A stretch of DNA of 64,000 nucleotides from Nostoc piscinale CENA21 (GCF_001298445.1 NZ_CP012036.1:2817297-2881296); one strand, 5' to 3'. Shown: positions 25,426 through 34,064, counted from the first letter of the stretch. Translations and numbers: made by a program. Notes: generated from the letters alone by a model not told the origin.

Positions 25426-26766
25426 ATGGTTGTCACAGGTGAGAAGAATACCCAACATCAGGTAGTAATTGTAGGTGGTGGCTTTGGGGGATTATATACA
25501 GCAAAATATCTGGCTAACGCTAATGTAAACGTTACTCTCATTGATAAACGTAACTTCCATTTATTTCAACCACTGTTATATCAAGTTGCTACAGGTACGC
25601 TATCACCTGGTGATATTTCCTCTCCATTACGAGCTGTATTCAGCAAAAGTAAGAATACACACGTATTGTTGGGAGAAGTCAGTGATATTGATCCAAAAGC
25701 CCAAAAAGTGATGATGGGTAATCAAGTAATACCCTACGATACTTTAATTGTGGCGACGGGTGCAAATCATTCTTATTTTGGTAAAGAACACTGGAAAGAC
25801 TTGGCTCCTGGTTTAAAAACTGTGGAAGATGCTATCGAAATGCGCCGCCGGATATTTGGTGCATTTGAAGCCGCCGAAAAAGAAACTGATCCTGAAAAGC
25901 GTAGTGCTTGGTTGACCTTTGTGATTGTGGGTGGTGGCCCTACAGGTGTAGAATTAGCGGGTGCGATCGCGGAGTTGGCATACAAAACTCTCAAAGAAGA
26001 CTTTCGCAATATCGATACATCCGAAACCAAAATTTTACTATTGCAAGGTGGCGATCGCATTCTCCCCCACATTTCACCAGATTTGTCAGAAGAAGCAACC
26101 GCATCTTTGAGAAAGTTAGGTGTGGTGATTAACACTAAAACCAGAGTCACCGACATTGAAAATGACATTGTTACTTTCAAGCAAAACGGTGAAATTAGCT
26201 CCATTCACTCCAAAACTATCTTATGGGCAGCAGGTGTGAAAGGTTCGACAATGGGGACAATTTTAGCAGAACGTACAGATGTAGAACTTGATCATGCTGG
26301 ACGTGTAGTTGTAGAACCAGACTTGACTGTTAGAGATTACAAAAACATTTTCGTGATTGGAGATTTAGCTAACTTTTCCCATCAAGATGGCAAACCCTTA
26401 CCTGGTGTTGCACCAGTCGCCAAACAACAAGGAGAATATGTAGCTAAACTGATTAGACGACGCTTGAGAGGTTCGACTTTGCCACAATTCCATTACAACG
26501 ATGTCGGTAGTTTGGCAATGATTGGGCAGAATTTAGCTGTTGTCGATTTAGGCTTTCTGCAACTTACAGGTTTCCCAGCTTGGGTATTTTGGCTAATAGT
26601 CCATATCTATTTCTTAATTGAGTTTGACACTAAATTACTCGTAGTCTTTCAATGGGCTTGGAACTATATCACTCGAAATCGTCGCTCTAGATTAATTACA
26701 GGCCGAGAAGCGTTTACAGAAGCACCAACAACTGTTAAAAATAGCAGTCCTTTACTAGATGCGTAA
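25426..26766 (+). CDS. Type II NADH:quinone oxidoreductase (NDH-2)
   Basis: The flavoprotein has 446 residues and transfers electrons from NAD(P)H to quinone without proton pumping. The first dinucleotide fold is VVIVGGGFGGLYTAKYL (about 13-29). NFHLFQPLLYQVATG is diagnostic for the NDH-2 family. The second fold is VIVGGGPTGVELAG, followed by VIGDLANF and VAPVAKQQGEYVAKLI. The C-terminus has the hydrophobic, amphipathic membrane anchor (FPAWVFWLIVHIYFLIEF). I chose ATG 25426, 9 nt after AAGGAAA, over an in-frame TTG 15 codons upstream. It is a single gene. Cyanobacterial Ndb proteins may mainly sense or poise the redox state. Confidence 0.93.
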   Translation: MVVTGEKNTQHQVVIVGGGFGGLYTAKYLANANVNVTLIDKRNFHLFQPLLYQVATGTLSPGDISSPLRAVFSKSKNTHVLLGEVSDIDPKAQKVMMGNQVIPYDTLIVATGANHSYFGKEHWKDLAPGLKTVEDAIEMRRRIFGAFEAAEKETDPEKRSAWLTFVIVGGGPTGVELAGAIAELAYKTLKEDFRNIDTSETKILLLQGGDRILPHISPDLSEEATASLRKLGVVINTKTRVTDIENDIVTFKQNGEISSIHSKTILWAAGVKGSTMGTILAERTDVELDHAGRVVVEPDLTVRDYKNIFVIGDLANFSHQDGKPLPGVAPVAKQQGEYVAKLIRRRLRGSTLPQFHYNDVGSLAMIGQNLAVVDLGFLQLTGFPAWVFWLIVHIYFLIEFDTKLLVVFQWAWNYITRNRRSRLITGREAFTEAPTTVKNSSPLLDA

Positions 26767-26875
26767 GTCGGGTTTGTTGAACAAGTTCTTTGGTGGGGGT
26801 AAGAAAGTCGGAACCAGTTGCAGTATAAACTTCTTGCAATTGTTGATCAAACCATAAGGTTCTTTCTCTATTCAC
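26735..26875 (-). other. 46-codon protein-like ORF overlapping the end of NDH-2
   Basis: A GTG at 26875 opens a frame with a protein-like stretch (LWFDQQLQEVYTATGSDFL, TPTKELVQQTRLTHL). It overlaps the last 32 bases of the NDH-2 gene on the other strand. I cannot assign it. It may be the remnant of a longer gene. Confidence 0.2.
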
Positions 26876-26904
26876 CTTAAACTCCTACCAAACGCTTTTC
26901 TTGT

Positions 26905-27024
26905 CTAAAATACTACTGCGATCGCTTTCTCCACTTCACTCCCACATTCCCAAATTCTCAGGACATCCAAACAGCGATCGCACACCTTCAAAAATAATGT
27001 ATGTGTATCTAATAAATAATTCAT
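26905..27024 (-). pseudogene. Truncated PIN-domain (VapC-like) toxin relic
   Basis: The ATG overlaps the antitoxin stop (TAATG), the normal toxin-antitoxin coupling. The first residues MNYLLDTHTL are the usual start of PIN-domain toxins, with the first acidic active-site residue. The similarity then ends, and the frame runs through HIP1-rich sequence to a stop after 39 residues. The catalytic remainder is gone, so it is a non-functional relic. Confidence 0.6.
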
Positions 27025-27257
27025 TATTCACCCATAAAAGCATTAATGATTTCATTGGGTGTCACATCAAAATCATCAGACATTGTTACCTTTTCAGCCC
27101 AAAAACCTGGAGTTCTGGGAGTAGCAGCAGGAGAATAACGAACCAACTTGACTAAAGTCTTACCAGCTTGACTAATAATTACTTCCTCACCCTGTAAAGC
27201 ATATTCGATTAATTGAGAAAGATTATTTTCTGCTTCATTAATATTTGCTAGTTTCAT
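27024..27257 (-). CDS. Phd/YefM-family antitoxin, now without an intact toxin
   Basis: The protein has 77 residues. MKLANINEAENNLSQLIEYA followed by GEEVIISQAGKTLVKLV is the Phd/YefM (prevent-host-death) fold, which dimerises on operator DNA. The C-terminal part (FDVTPNEIINAFMGE) is the usual toxin-neutralising extension. The adjoining toxin gene is reduced to a relic, so this is an orphan antitoxin. It might still repress its own promoter or neutralise related toxins elsewhere. Confidence 0.85.
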   Translation of the reverse strand: MKLANINEAENNLSQLIEYALQGEEVIISQAGKTLVKLVRYSPAATPRTPGFWAEKVTMSDDFDVTPNEIINAFMGE

Positions 27258-27353
27258 TTTATTTTATGAGAAATTAAGGCTACTATTAATTAGTATAAGA
27301 TATGTAATCTTACAAATTAAAGAAGTTAAGCGATCGCACCCCCCAATTTCACC

Positions 27354-27449
27354 CAAACAGCGATCGCTGATGATTTACAAATGCGCCCGGAAATGGTGAA
27401 AACCTATGTTAAATTAGCGCGGAAAGCTGTTAAGCAGCAAGGGGAGTAA
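27354..27449 (+). pseudogene. C-terminal fragment of an unidentified gene
   Basis: The frame reads ADDLQMRPEMVKTYVKLAR and KAVKQQGE before a stop, a plausible helical protein end, but the upstream DNA in frame is HIP1-rich and has no start. It looks like the surviving tail of a deleted gene. Confidence 0.25.
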
Positions 27450-27460
27450 GGGATTACAAC

Positions 27461-27545
27461 TAAAAGGATATACTCTCACTGTGTAGGCAGGGAGCAGGGA
27501 AAAAAATATGCTCTCTCGAAAATTTAGATATTTTATTTTATGCAA
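27461..27545. repeat. Degenerate copy of a dispersed ~115-bp element
   Basis: The order of segments GGATATACTCTCACT, GTGTAGGCAGGGAGCAGGG, AAATATGCTCTCTCG and TATTTTATTTT matches the element at 41174-41287. The terminal inverted repeats are not preserved here. Confidence 0.45.
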
Positions 27546-27550
27546 GTGTT

Positions 27551-27572
27551 AATTTACGCTGCGCTGTACTAG
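27551..27572. repeat. End fragment of the CTAGTACA element family
   Basis: AATTTACGCTGCGCTGTACTAG matches one end of the elements at 43525-43634 and 52074-52170. Only this end is present. Confidence 0.45.
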
Positions 27573-27594
27573 TTGTTTAATCAGCAATGTTATA

Positions 27595-27749
27595 GTGTCG
27601 CTTTGCATTGTGAATGTACCAAGTTACATTGTTAATGAGTCGCCTCACATTGTGAATGTACTAAGTCACGTTGTTAATGTGTTGCCTCGCATTGTGAATG
27701 TATTAAGTCACGTTGTTAATGTGTTGTCTCACATTGTTAATGCACCGAG
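27595..27749. repeat. Tandem repeat, 42-bp unit x 3.7 (about seven 21-bp half-units)
   Basis: Units start at 27595, 27637, 27679 and 27721. Each half-unit holds a conserved CATTGTGAATG-like or CGTTGTTAATG-like core spaced 21 bp from the next, two DNA turns. Reading plus-strand frame 1 gives an unbroken heptad pattern (VLSHVVN, VLPRIVN), but no start codon with a ribosome site is present. Confidence 0.8.
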
Positions 27750-27807
27750 CCTACTTTGATGATGTTGGGTTCTGCTACCGCGCCACCCAACCTACTTCTG
27801 ATGCAGG

Positions 27808-28176
27808 TTATTCATTAGAGTTTGAATCATCGTCATCGAAGTCTGTGATGTCTTCATTCTCAAAGTTTGCTGGTAAAAGTTTTGGCCATTCCACAATCGC
27901 CCGTTCAAGATTCGCCCGTTCAAGATTCGCTCGTTCAAGATTCGCCCCTTCAAGATTCGCCCGTTCAAGATTCGCCCCTCGAAGATTCGCCCGTTCAAGA
28001 TTTGCCCCTTCAAGATTCGCCCGTTCAAGATTCGCCCCTCGAAGATTCGCCCGTTCAAGATTCGCCCGTTCAAGATTCGCCCTGCAAAGATTCGCCCATT
28101 GAAGAATCGCCCCTTCAAGATTCGCCTCGAAAAGATTCGCCTCGTAAAGATTCGCCCCTTGAAGATTTGCCCACAA
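27808..28176 (-). CDS. Pentapeptide-repeat protein
   Basis: The protein has about 122 residues. Roughly 16 successive A(N/I)L(E/R)(R/G) pentapeptides (ANLERANLEGANLER) form a right-handed quadrilateral beta-helix. An acidic tail follows (DITDFDDDDSNSNE). The start is uncertain: TTG 28176 (MWANLQGANLYEANL) is the only usual start codon, but the frame is open 11 codons further (KIVNWIDNPVNFLW), a sequence that looks like genuine protein, so a non-standard start or lost start is possible. The 15-bp periodicity makes long false frames on the opposite strand. Function of such proteins is mostly unknown. Confidence 0.75.
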   Translation of the reverse strand: MWANLQGANLYEANLFEANLEGAILQWANLCRANLERANLERANLRGANLERANLEGANLERANLRGANLERANLEGANLERANLERANLERAIVEWPKLLPANFENEDITDFDDDDSNSNE

Positions 28177-28283
28177 AAAATTAACTGGATTGTCAATCCA
28201 ATTTACAATTTTTTACTGACTCTAATAATTCTAGGTAAAAATCGTTAATTTTTCCAGTGGATTCTAAGTAAAATTTAATCTTT

Positions 28284-28449
28284 TGGGGAAGAGTAAATGG
28301 GGATTAGGTAGTCGGGAGTAGGGTTTGAGGAGATTTTTGGACTTTTTCAAAAACTCTCATGTAGTACCGGCGATAGGCAGTGTGCCGCCTACTATGAATG
28401 AAAAAAAACATTTTTCCCCACTCACTACTCCCGATTCCCCACTCCCTCT
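28284..28449. repeat. Hairpin element between the pentapeptide gene and the downstream operon
   Basis: GGGGATTAGGTAGTCGGGAG on the left faces CTACTCCCGATTCCCCACTC on the right, arms about 110 nt apart. This is a typical small palindromic intergenic element. It fills most of the 320-base gap. Confidence 0.5.
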
Positions 28450-28496
28450 TTCTTGGACGCTAAAATGAGTCCACAGATATGTTTGATTAATCCTAA

Positions 28497-28769
28497 ATGT
28501 TTACCATTGACATAAGTGTAAGAAACACCGCTTTCCCCATATCAGTTCAACGTAAGTCAACAGAAGACGCTGAGGCTGTCTATCAACTCATTTTGGCAGC
28601 AATGCGCTCTGGCAATCCTGATATTGTGGAACTCAAGTGTGAAGGAAAGACAGAGAAAAAAATCGCTGTTCGTGCTAGTGAAATTTCTGGGGTACAAATT
28701 ATTCAGAAAGATGGTGTTAGCACTGCTAGCGGTAGACCACCCGGCTTTTTTGCCTTAGCAGGTGAGTAA
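28497..28769 (+). CDS. Conserved hypothetical protein preceding an ECF-type ATPase
   Basis: The protein has 90 residues: MFTIDISVRNTAFPISVQRK, then a helix rich in Ala/Glu and strands ending GRPPGFFALAGE. The fold looks like a small alpha/beta domain. I recognise no catalytic motif. It sits 9 nt before the ATPase gene and is probably cotranscribed with it, so a link to that transporter is plausible but untested. Confidence 0.7.
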   Translation: MFTIDISVRNTAFPISVQRKSTEDAEAVYQLILAAMRSGNPDIVELKCEGKTEKKIAVRASEISGVQIIQKDGVSTASGRPPGFFALAGE

Positions 28770-28778
28770 GGTGTAGTA

Positions 28779-29456
28779 ATGGCGGAAGTGGGCATTCAAG
28801 TCAAAGACTTAAATTTCAGTTGGCCTAGTGGTGAAGCGGCTATCAAGTCTTGTTCTCTAGCAGTACCCAAAGGTGAATTTTGGATGCTTTTGGGTACTAA
28901 TGGTAGTGGCAAATCAACTCTACTCCGACTCTTGGCAGGGCTGTTACAGCCTCAGTCTGGTGAAGTTGGCGTTTTACCCCCTGTCGGTTTTGTGTTCCAA
29001 AATCCTGATCATCAATTAGTCATGCCAACTGTGGGTGCAGATGTGGCTTTTGGACTGGTGGAAGAAAAATTGCCGCCTGCTATGGTGAGAGCAAGGGTTG
29101 AAGAAGCTTTAGGGGCAGTGAATTTGCTGCAACTGCAATTACGCCCGATATATGCTTTGAGTGGGGGACAAAAACAGCGTGTCGCTATTGCTGGTGCGAT
29201 CGCTCGTCACTGTGAAATCCTATTATTAGATGAACCCACAGCTTTACTCGACCCTGATAGCCAACTGGATTTAGTGGCTGGTGTCCAACGCCTAGTCAAA
29301 AGTCGCGGTATTACAGCCTTGTGGGTAACTCACCGCCTTGATGAGTTGAATTACTGTGACGGGGCTTTTTTACTCGATAAAGGTTCTTTAGTTGATTGGG
29401 GTGAACCTCAACGCCTCAAACAACGATTGATGAAAGTGAATGATGAATCACCTTAA
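28779..29456 (+). CDS. ABC transporter ATP-binding protein, energy-coupling (CbiO/EcfA) type
   Basis: The ATPase has 225 residues. Walker A is GTNGSGKST (about 38-46). VGFVFQNPDHQLVMPTVGAD is the Q-loop signature of the cobalt/ECF subfamily. The ABC signature is LSGGQKQRVAIAGA, Walker B is ILLLDEPTALLDPDSQ, and the H-loop is WVTHRLDEL. Such subunits pair with a membrane T-component and a substrate-binding S-component, neither of which is in the window. The substrate (metal ion or vitamin) cannot be inferred. A strong terminator follows. Confidence 0.85.
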   Translation: MAEVGIQVKDLNFSWPSGEAAIKSCSLAVPKGEFWMLLGTNGSGKSTLLRLLAGLLQPQSGEVGVLPPVGFVFQNPDHQLVMPTVGADVAFGLVEEKLPPAMVRARVEEALGAVNLLQLQLRPIYALSGGQKQRVAIAGAIARHCEILLLDEPTALLDPDSQLDLVAGVQRLVKSRGITALWVTHRLDELNYCDGAFLLDKGSLVDWGEPQRLKQRLMKVNDESP

Positions 29457-29494
29457 ATGCTCAACCTAATTCATCAATAATTTTTAACATCTCT

Positions 29495-29518
29495 AACGCG
29501 CCTCATTCAAGGCGCGTT
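29495..29518 (+). terminator. Rho-independent terminator after the ECF ATPase
   Basis: AACGCGCC/GGCGCGTT is an 8-bp perfect stem with a CTCATTCAA loop region, followed by TTACTTTT. It lies 39 nt beyond the stop. The remaining gap to 29777 is AT-rich with nothing else seen. Confidence 0.7.
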
Positions 29519-29776
29519 TACTTTTGTAGGCAATTAGTATAGCAACCAAAAGGTAGACAAAATGCTTGCAAATAAAGGGTTTTTTCCCTATAAATTGATT
29601 GAGACAATTTTCTTTTCTGGTAACTGACTTCTGAAATTGACAACTTTTTGGAGCTAAATTTTGCAATCTCTTCGCATTATTTAGTCTTTTGTAACATAGT
29701 GTTACAGCGAATGCTTCAATTACTATAAAAGTTATGAATGGATTGTGTTAACTCTAGAAAATTGTGATTAAAAACC

Positions 29777-30327
29777 ATGCCCCGTTCCTCAGTCCCAGCC
29801 GTTCTATTGGTGGACGGTTACAACATAATTGGCGCTTGGCCTTGTCTGAAAAAAACCCGTGATAGTGCTGGTTTAGAAGCATCACGTTGGGAACTGGTCG
29901 AAGCATGATCGGTTACAGTGCTTTTCATGGTTACGAAACTCAAATCGTTTTCGATGCTCAATATCATAACGCCTCTAGCAATAAAGAAGTGATTACAGAG
30001 TTGGTTTCTGTTCACTACACTGATTTTGGGCAAACGGCAGATACTTACATCGAAAAAATTTGTGCATCCTTGCGATCGCAGATAACTGCATCTCGAATTT
30101 CGCGGATGATTGTGGCTACCTCAGACAGAGCGCAACAATTAGTAGTACAAGGATACGGGGCAGAATGGTTATCAGCACAACAACTTTGTAGTGCTGTCGA
30201 AACCACAGTTTGCCGAGTCCGTCAAAAATATCAAACTCGCAAAAAATCTAACAGTAGATTTTTAGCTAGTGCCATTGATGATAAAGCACGACAGAAGTTG
30301 GCTGCATTGCGTATGGGATTACAGTAA
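29777..30327 (+). CDS. NYN-domain (YacP-like) predicted RNase, frame-broken
   Basis: ATG 29777 opens MPRSSVPAVLLVDGYNIIG, the start of the YacP/Rae1-type NYN (PIN-like) nuclease family, with the first active-site Asp in VDGYN. The frame runs to RWELVEA and then TGA at 29906. The rest of the protein continues one frame over from ATG 29905: MIGYSAFHGYETQIVFDAQY, IVATSDRAQQLVVQGYGAEW (with the catalytic SD) and a basic C-terminus. One missing base between 29904 and 29905 explains the split. The join preserves family length (about 183 residues). If real, the nuclease lacks either its first acidic residue or everything after residue 43. Confidence 0.8.
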
Positions 30328-30472
30328 CTCAACATCCATAAGTCTCTAATCTTCCTTCAGGAAGGGTTTGTGCTGACAATATTGGACAAAATTAGACTTG
30401 AGAAAAATTTAGCGAAAGTACTTGCCATTTCTTAGTGATTACGCTAATATTAGAAATTGTGAGCGACAGCGT

Positions 30473-30544
<72 letters not shown>

Positions 30545-30568
30545 TTTTAAAACTATGAAGGGTAAAGT

Positions 30569-31774
30569 ATGAAGTGTGAAGAGTTAGGTTTCAAACTCCA
30601 ATCTTCATCCCACCAAGAGCTTTGGTCACTTGACTCTGATGTAGTTTTTCTTAATCATGGTTCTTATGGTGCTTGTCCAAAAGCGGTATTGGCAGTGCAG
30701 CAGAGTTTGCGATCGCAGTTGGAACAAGACCCGGTAAATTTTTTTGGCAGAAAGTGGGAACCGCTATTAGACAATGCTAGAAGCAAGTTGGCAGCTTTTA
30801 TTCATACTGATATCCAAGATTTAGTATTTGTCCCGAATGCCACAACTGGCGTAAATTCAGTATTACGTTCTTTGCATTTTGCCCCCGATGACGAAATCCT
30901 GACGACTAACCATGAATACAACGCTTGTCGCAATGCTTTAAATTTTATTGCTAGTCGGACTGGAGCGCGGGTAGTGGTAGCGCAGATTCCTTTCCCTGTA
31001 GAGTCACCACAACAAATAATTGCCGCCGTATTAGAGAAAGTTTCCCCTAAAACTCGTTTAGCATTAATAGACCATATAACTAGTCAGACAGGGTTAATCT
31101 TCCCCATAGCGCAGCTAGTCAAGGAATTACAGGCACGGGGTGTTGAGACATTAGTCGATGGCGCTCATGCACCAGGAATGATTTCCTTAAATATGCAAGA
31201 AATTGGGGCGACTTACTATAGTGGGAACTGCCATAAATGGCTTTCTGCACCCAAAGGAGCCGCATTTTTGTATGTGCAGCGGGATAAACAAGCAGAAATT
31301 CATCCCTTGACAATTAGCCACGGTGCTAACTCACCACGCACAGATAAAAGCCGCTTTCAGTTGGAATTTGACTGGACAGGTACAGATGATCCCACAGCTT
31401 TTATGTGCGTACCAGAAGCGATCGCTTTTATGGGTTCGCTGTTACCTGGTGGTTGGATAGAATTAATGCAGCGCAACCATCAGCTAGTTATCCAAGCTAG
31501 ACAGTTACTTTGTACAACCCTACAAATACAACCACCTTGTCCAGCAGAGATGATTGGTTCAATGGCTGTTGTACCAATGCCTGTGAGTTTGGCAAATCAA
31601 AGTCATATTTGGCTACATGATGAATTGTTTGATCAATTTGGTATTCAAGTACAAGTGATTCCTTGGACTGAATCACCAGGAATACTGATGAGGATTTCCG
31701 CACAGATTTACAATACTTTAGAGCAGTATGAATATTTAGCAACAGCTCTAAAGTATTGTATGAAACAAAATTAG
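30569..31774 (+). CDS. PLP-dependent class V aminotransferase (isopenicillin-N-epimerase-like)
   Basis: The 401-residue enzyme has the fold-type I pattern. FLNHGSYGACP is at the N-terminus, VPNATTGVNSVLR binds phosphate, LVDGAHAPGMI carries the Asp for the pyridine nitrogen, and the Schiff-base Lys is in GNCHKWLSAPKG. The family includes cysteine desulphurase-like and isopenicillin-N-epimerase-like proteins; the reaction here is unknown. The start ATG lies in a sequence (AAGTATGAAGTGTGAAG) also found in intergenic DNA at 41035, so the N-terminus may have been re-made by a repeat. It begins 24 nt after tRNA-Asn and ends before a long hairpin. Confidence 0.85.
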   Translation: MKCEELGFKLQSSSHQELWSLDSDVVFLNHGSYGACPKAVLAVQQSLRSQLEQDPVNFFGRKWEPLLDNARSKLAAFIHTDIQDLVFVPNATTGVNSVLRSLHFAPDDEILTTNHEYNACRNALNFIASRTGARVVVAQIPFPVESPQQIIAAVLEKVSPKTRLALIDHITSQTGLIFPIAQLVKELQARGVETLVDGAHAPGMISLNMQEIGATYYSGNCHKWLSAPKGAAFLYVQRDKQAEIHPLTISHGANSPRTDKSRFQLEFDWTGTDDPTAFMCVPEAIAFMGSLLPGGWIELMQRNHQLVIQARQLLCTTLQIQPPCPAEMIGSMAVVPMPVSLANQSHIWLHDELFDQFGIQVQVIPWTESPGILMRISAQIYNTLEQYEYLATALKYCMKQN

Positions 31775-31808
31775 TTTTTGTTGGGAGATGCTTCTGGGAT
31801 GATATGAA

Positions 31809-31867
31809 GCAGTACAGGAGAAAAGAAAGCTATATTGCTTTTCTCTTTTCTCCTATCCTGCTTTTTT
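31809..31867 (+). terminator. Long hairpin terminator after the aminotransferase
   Basis: GCAG..CAGGAGAAAAGAAAGC pairs with GCTTTTCTCTTTTCTCCT..CTGC around TATATT, and TTTTTT follows at 31862. It lies 35 nt after the stop. Confidence 0.65.
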
Positions 31868-31931
31868 GAGCTTGACAAGCAAAACCAAATTTTGCTAATT
31901 AAATTAGAAAATTAATTTTTAATTAACTTGA

Positions 31932-32447
31932 TTATCTGCCGAGGTACTGACTCGCCATCCGAATCGCATCAGCAATGTCAACATCACCATCTCTATCTGC
32001 ATCTAAAAAAGTATTTAACACAGAATTACTACCAGATTGAGCATTTGCACCTGATTGCAAAAAATTCAGCACTACTGGCACTATTAAAGGTAGTAATTGT
32101 TGAATAGTCCCAGCATCTAAACCAGTACGTTGAGCAACCGCCTCAGCTACTTGCTGTTGCATCCCAAAAGAAAACAGCGAATCTACCGCTTGGGGATTAG
32201 GAGAAGTACCGGCATATTGGTTTACTAAAGTTTGGACTTCACCTTCGCCATTGGTAGCTTGCTTTTCTTGTAAAGAAGAGCGTACATAATTGCCCACAAT
32301 TCCCAAAACAGATTGGATTGTCGAGGCATCTGCACCAGTGCGATCGCTCAGTTGTTGTACAGTGTTGATAATCCCTCCCAGTTGACCCAAGCTGCCTTGT
32401 TGATTGGGATTAGTCACAGCACCGAGAATTTGGTCAAACAGTCCCAT
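31932..32447 (-). CDS. DUF937 (YidB-like) protein with a C-terminal Ca-binding-like loop
   Basis: The protein has 171 residues. MGLFDQILGAVTNPNQQG and the two helical repeats (SLFSFGMQQQVAEAVAQRTG, LLPLIVPVVLNFLQ) match DUF937, bacterial proteins of unknown function. The last 20 residues, DADRDGDVDIADAIRMA, form an EF-hand/dockerin-like D-x-D-x-D loop, which suggests calcium binding. No signal peptide is present. It stands alone and convergent with the aminotransferase gene. Confidence 0.8.
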   Translation of the reverse strand: MGLFDQILGAVTNPNQQGSLGQLGGIINTVQQLSDRTGADASTIQSVLGIVGNYVRSSLQEKQATNGEGEVQTLVNQYAGTSPNPQAVDSLFSFGMQQQVAEAVAQRTGLDAGTIQQLLPLIVPVVLNFLQSGANAQSGSNSVLNTFLDADRDGDVDIADAIRMASQYLGR

Positions 32448-32670
32448 AAATTTTTTCTCCCTGATTAATATTTGTGCAGGTTAACTGAACTGTATCCGAT
32501 TAACAACCTGTCTGAAGAATTACAGTTGTTTGTGGCTGGTTTAACCGCAGGTAGAAGAACTTAACAAATGAAATCAGTAATATCAGGACAGTTTAGCTAA
32601 AAGGTAGGTATAGATTTTATCTTACCTGCTGCAAATTTTGCTTTGTTGGTGATTGGGGCAAGTAGCAATT

Positions 32671-33519
32671 ATGCGTTGGCAATTAGGTCGTCGGAGTACA
32701 AATGTTGAAGATAGACGGGGAATGCGCGTTTCGGCACCCGTAGTTGGAGGCGGGATTGGCGCACTGCTGCTATCCCTGGTTGTGGCACTGTTGGGTGGCG
32801 ATCCCAGAGTCATTTTAGAACAGAATAACTCGCCTAGCGATCGCCCAGCCACAGAATTACCACAGACACCAGCCAAAGACCAAATGGCTGATTTTGTCTC
32901 CGTAGTGCTGGCTGACACAGAAGATACTTGGAGTGAGATATTTCAACAAAGTGGGGAAAGATATGTTGATCCGAAGTTAGTTTTATATTCCGATGCAGTC
33001 GAATCTGCCTGTGGGTTTGCGCGTTCGGCAGTGGGGCCATTTTACTGCCCGCAAGACCAAAAAGTATATATTGACTTGAGCTTTTACCGCGATTTAAAAA
33101 ACCGCTACAATGCACCAGGAGACTTTGCCCAAGCTTATGTAATTGCCCATGAAGTTGGGCATCATGTCCAGAATTTGCTGGGAATTTCTGATCAAGTGCG
33201 ATCGCGACAACAACGAGCCGATGAAGTAGAAGCAAATCAATTATCTGTGCGCCAAGAACTCCAAGCAGATTGTTTTGCAGGAGTTTGGGCTAATCACGCC
33301 CAGCGATCGCGCCAAATTCTCGAAACTGGTGATGTGGAAGAAGCCTTAAATGCTGCTAGTAGTATTGGAGATGATCGCTTACAAAAGCAAGCTAGGGGTT
33401 ATGTAGTCCCAGAAACTTTTACTCATGGCAGTTCTGCCCAACGGGTACGTTGGTTTCAGCGAGGTATTCAATCAGGCGATCCACAACAATGTAATACTTT
33501 TAAAGCAGCCAATCCTTAG
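32671..33519 (+). CDS. Predicted neutral zinc metallopeptidase (YpfJ family)
   Basis: The protein has 282 residues. A single hydrophobic segment near residues 25-45 (GGIGALLLSLVVALLGG) anchors a periplasmic catalytic domain. The zinc site is HEVGHHVQNLLG and the third ligand is likely the Glu in QELQADCFAGVWA. VESACGFARSAVGPFYCP is also typical of the family. ATG 32671 (MRWQLGRRSTNVEDRRG) is the conserved start. Substrate unknown. Single gene, divergent from the DUF937 gene. Confidence 0.88.
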   Translation: MRWQLGRRSTNVEDRRGMRVSAPVVGGGIGALLLSLVVALLGGDPRVILEQNNSPSDRPATELPQTPAKDQMADFVSVVLADTEDTWSEIFQQSGERYVDPKLVLYSDAVESACGFARSAVGPFYCPQDQKVYIDLSFYRDLKNRYNAPGDFAQAYVIAHEVGHHVQNLLGISDQVRSRQQRADEVEANQLSVRQELQADCFAGVWANHAQRSRQILETGDVEEALNAASSIGDDRLQKQARGYVVPETFTHGSSAQRVRWFQRGIQSGDPQQCNTFKAANP

Positions 33520-33703
33520 AAATTACAAAACTTCGCATCGATCAAATCATAATAGAAAGCTACTAAAGTCAAGTGTTGGAATCTAGGTTAAAAACCGTAC
33601 TTCAACCGAAGTCTGTTTTTTCTATGAATCCCCTAGACTAGAATAAAAATATAAGCATCACTATAAGCTGCTGAGTGTCAGTACTCAGTTAAAGATAAGC
33701 AAC

Positions 33704-34027
33704 ATGGGATTCTTTGATTCTGAGATAGTGCAGCAAGAAGCAAAAGAGCTTTTTGAAGATTACCAAGCCCTAATCAAACTTGGTAACAGTTATGGCAAGT
33801 TTGACCGCGAAGGTAAAAAACTGTTTATTGAACAAATGGAAGCCATGATGGATCGCTATCGCATCTTTATGAAGCGATTCGAGCTATCAGAGGATTTTAT
33901 GGCACAAATGACCGTAGAACAATTAAAAACTCAGCTTGGTCAGTTTGGCATCACTCCTCAACAGATGTTTGATCAAATGAACTTTACTTTAGAACGGATG
34001 AAAGCCGAACTGGAAAAACAACCTTGA
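33704..34027 (+). CDS. DUF1825 family protein, cyanobacteria-specific
   Basis: The protein has 107 residues: MGFFDSEIVQQEAKELFEDY, GNSYGKFDREGKKLFIEQME, QLKTQLGQFGITPQQMFDQM. It is a small helical protein found across cyanobacteria with no known function. Its even, charged composition suggests a soluble cytoplasmic protein. It stands alone with a 184-nt upstream gap. An inverted-repeat element follows directly and may terminate it. Confidence 0.88.
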   Translation: MGFFDSEIVQQEAKELFEDYQALIKLGNSYGKFDREGKKLFIEQMEAMMDRYRIFMKRFELSEDFMAQMTVEQLKTQLGQFGITPQQMFDQMNFTLERMKAELEKQP

Positions 34028-34064
34028 AAAGTTGAGATTTTAGATTTTGGATTGATAAGTACAA

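Noticed and set aside
27595..27749. CRISPR array
   Set aside because: The repeats are directly tandem at 21/42 bp with no unique spacers, and no cas genes are near.
27713..28184. Long frames on the plus strand opposite the pentapeptide gene (FARSRFAPSRF and QDSPVQDSPLEDS repeats)
   Set aside because: They are mirror translations of the 15-bp pentapeptide repeat; only the minus frame has the A(N)L pentapeptide pattern and a natural acidic tail.
27792..28196. 134-codon minus frame starting MTIQLIFCGQ
   Set aside because: It is the pentapeptide gene read one frame off (NGRIFEGRILNGR pattern).
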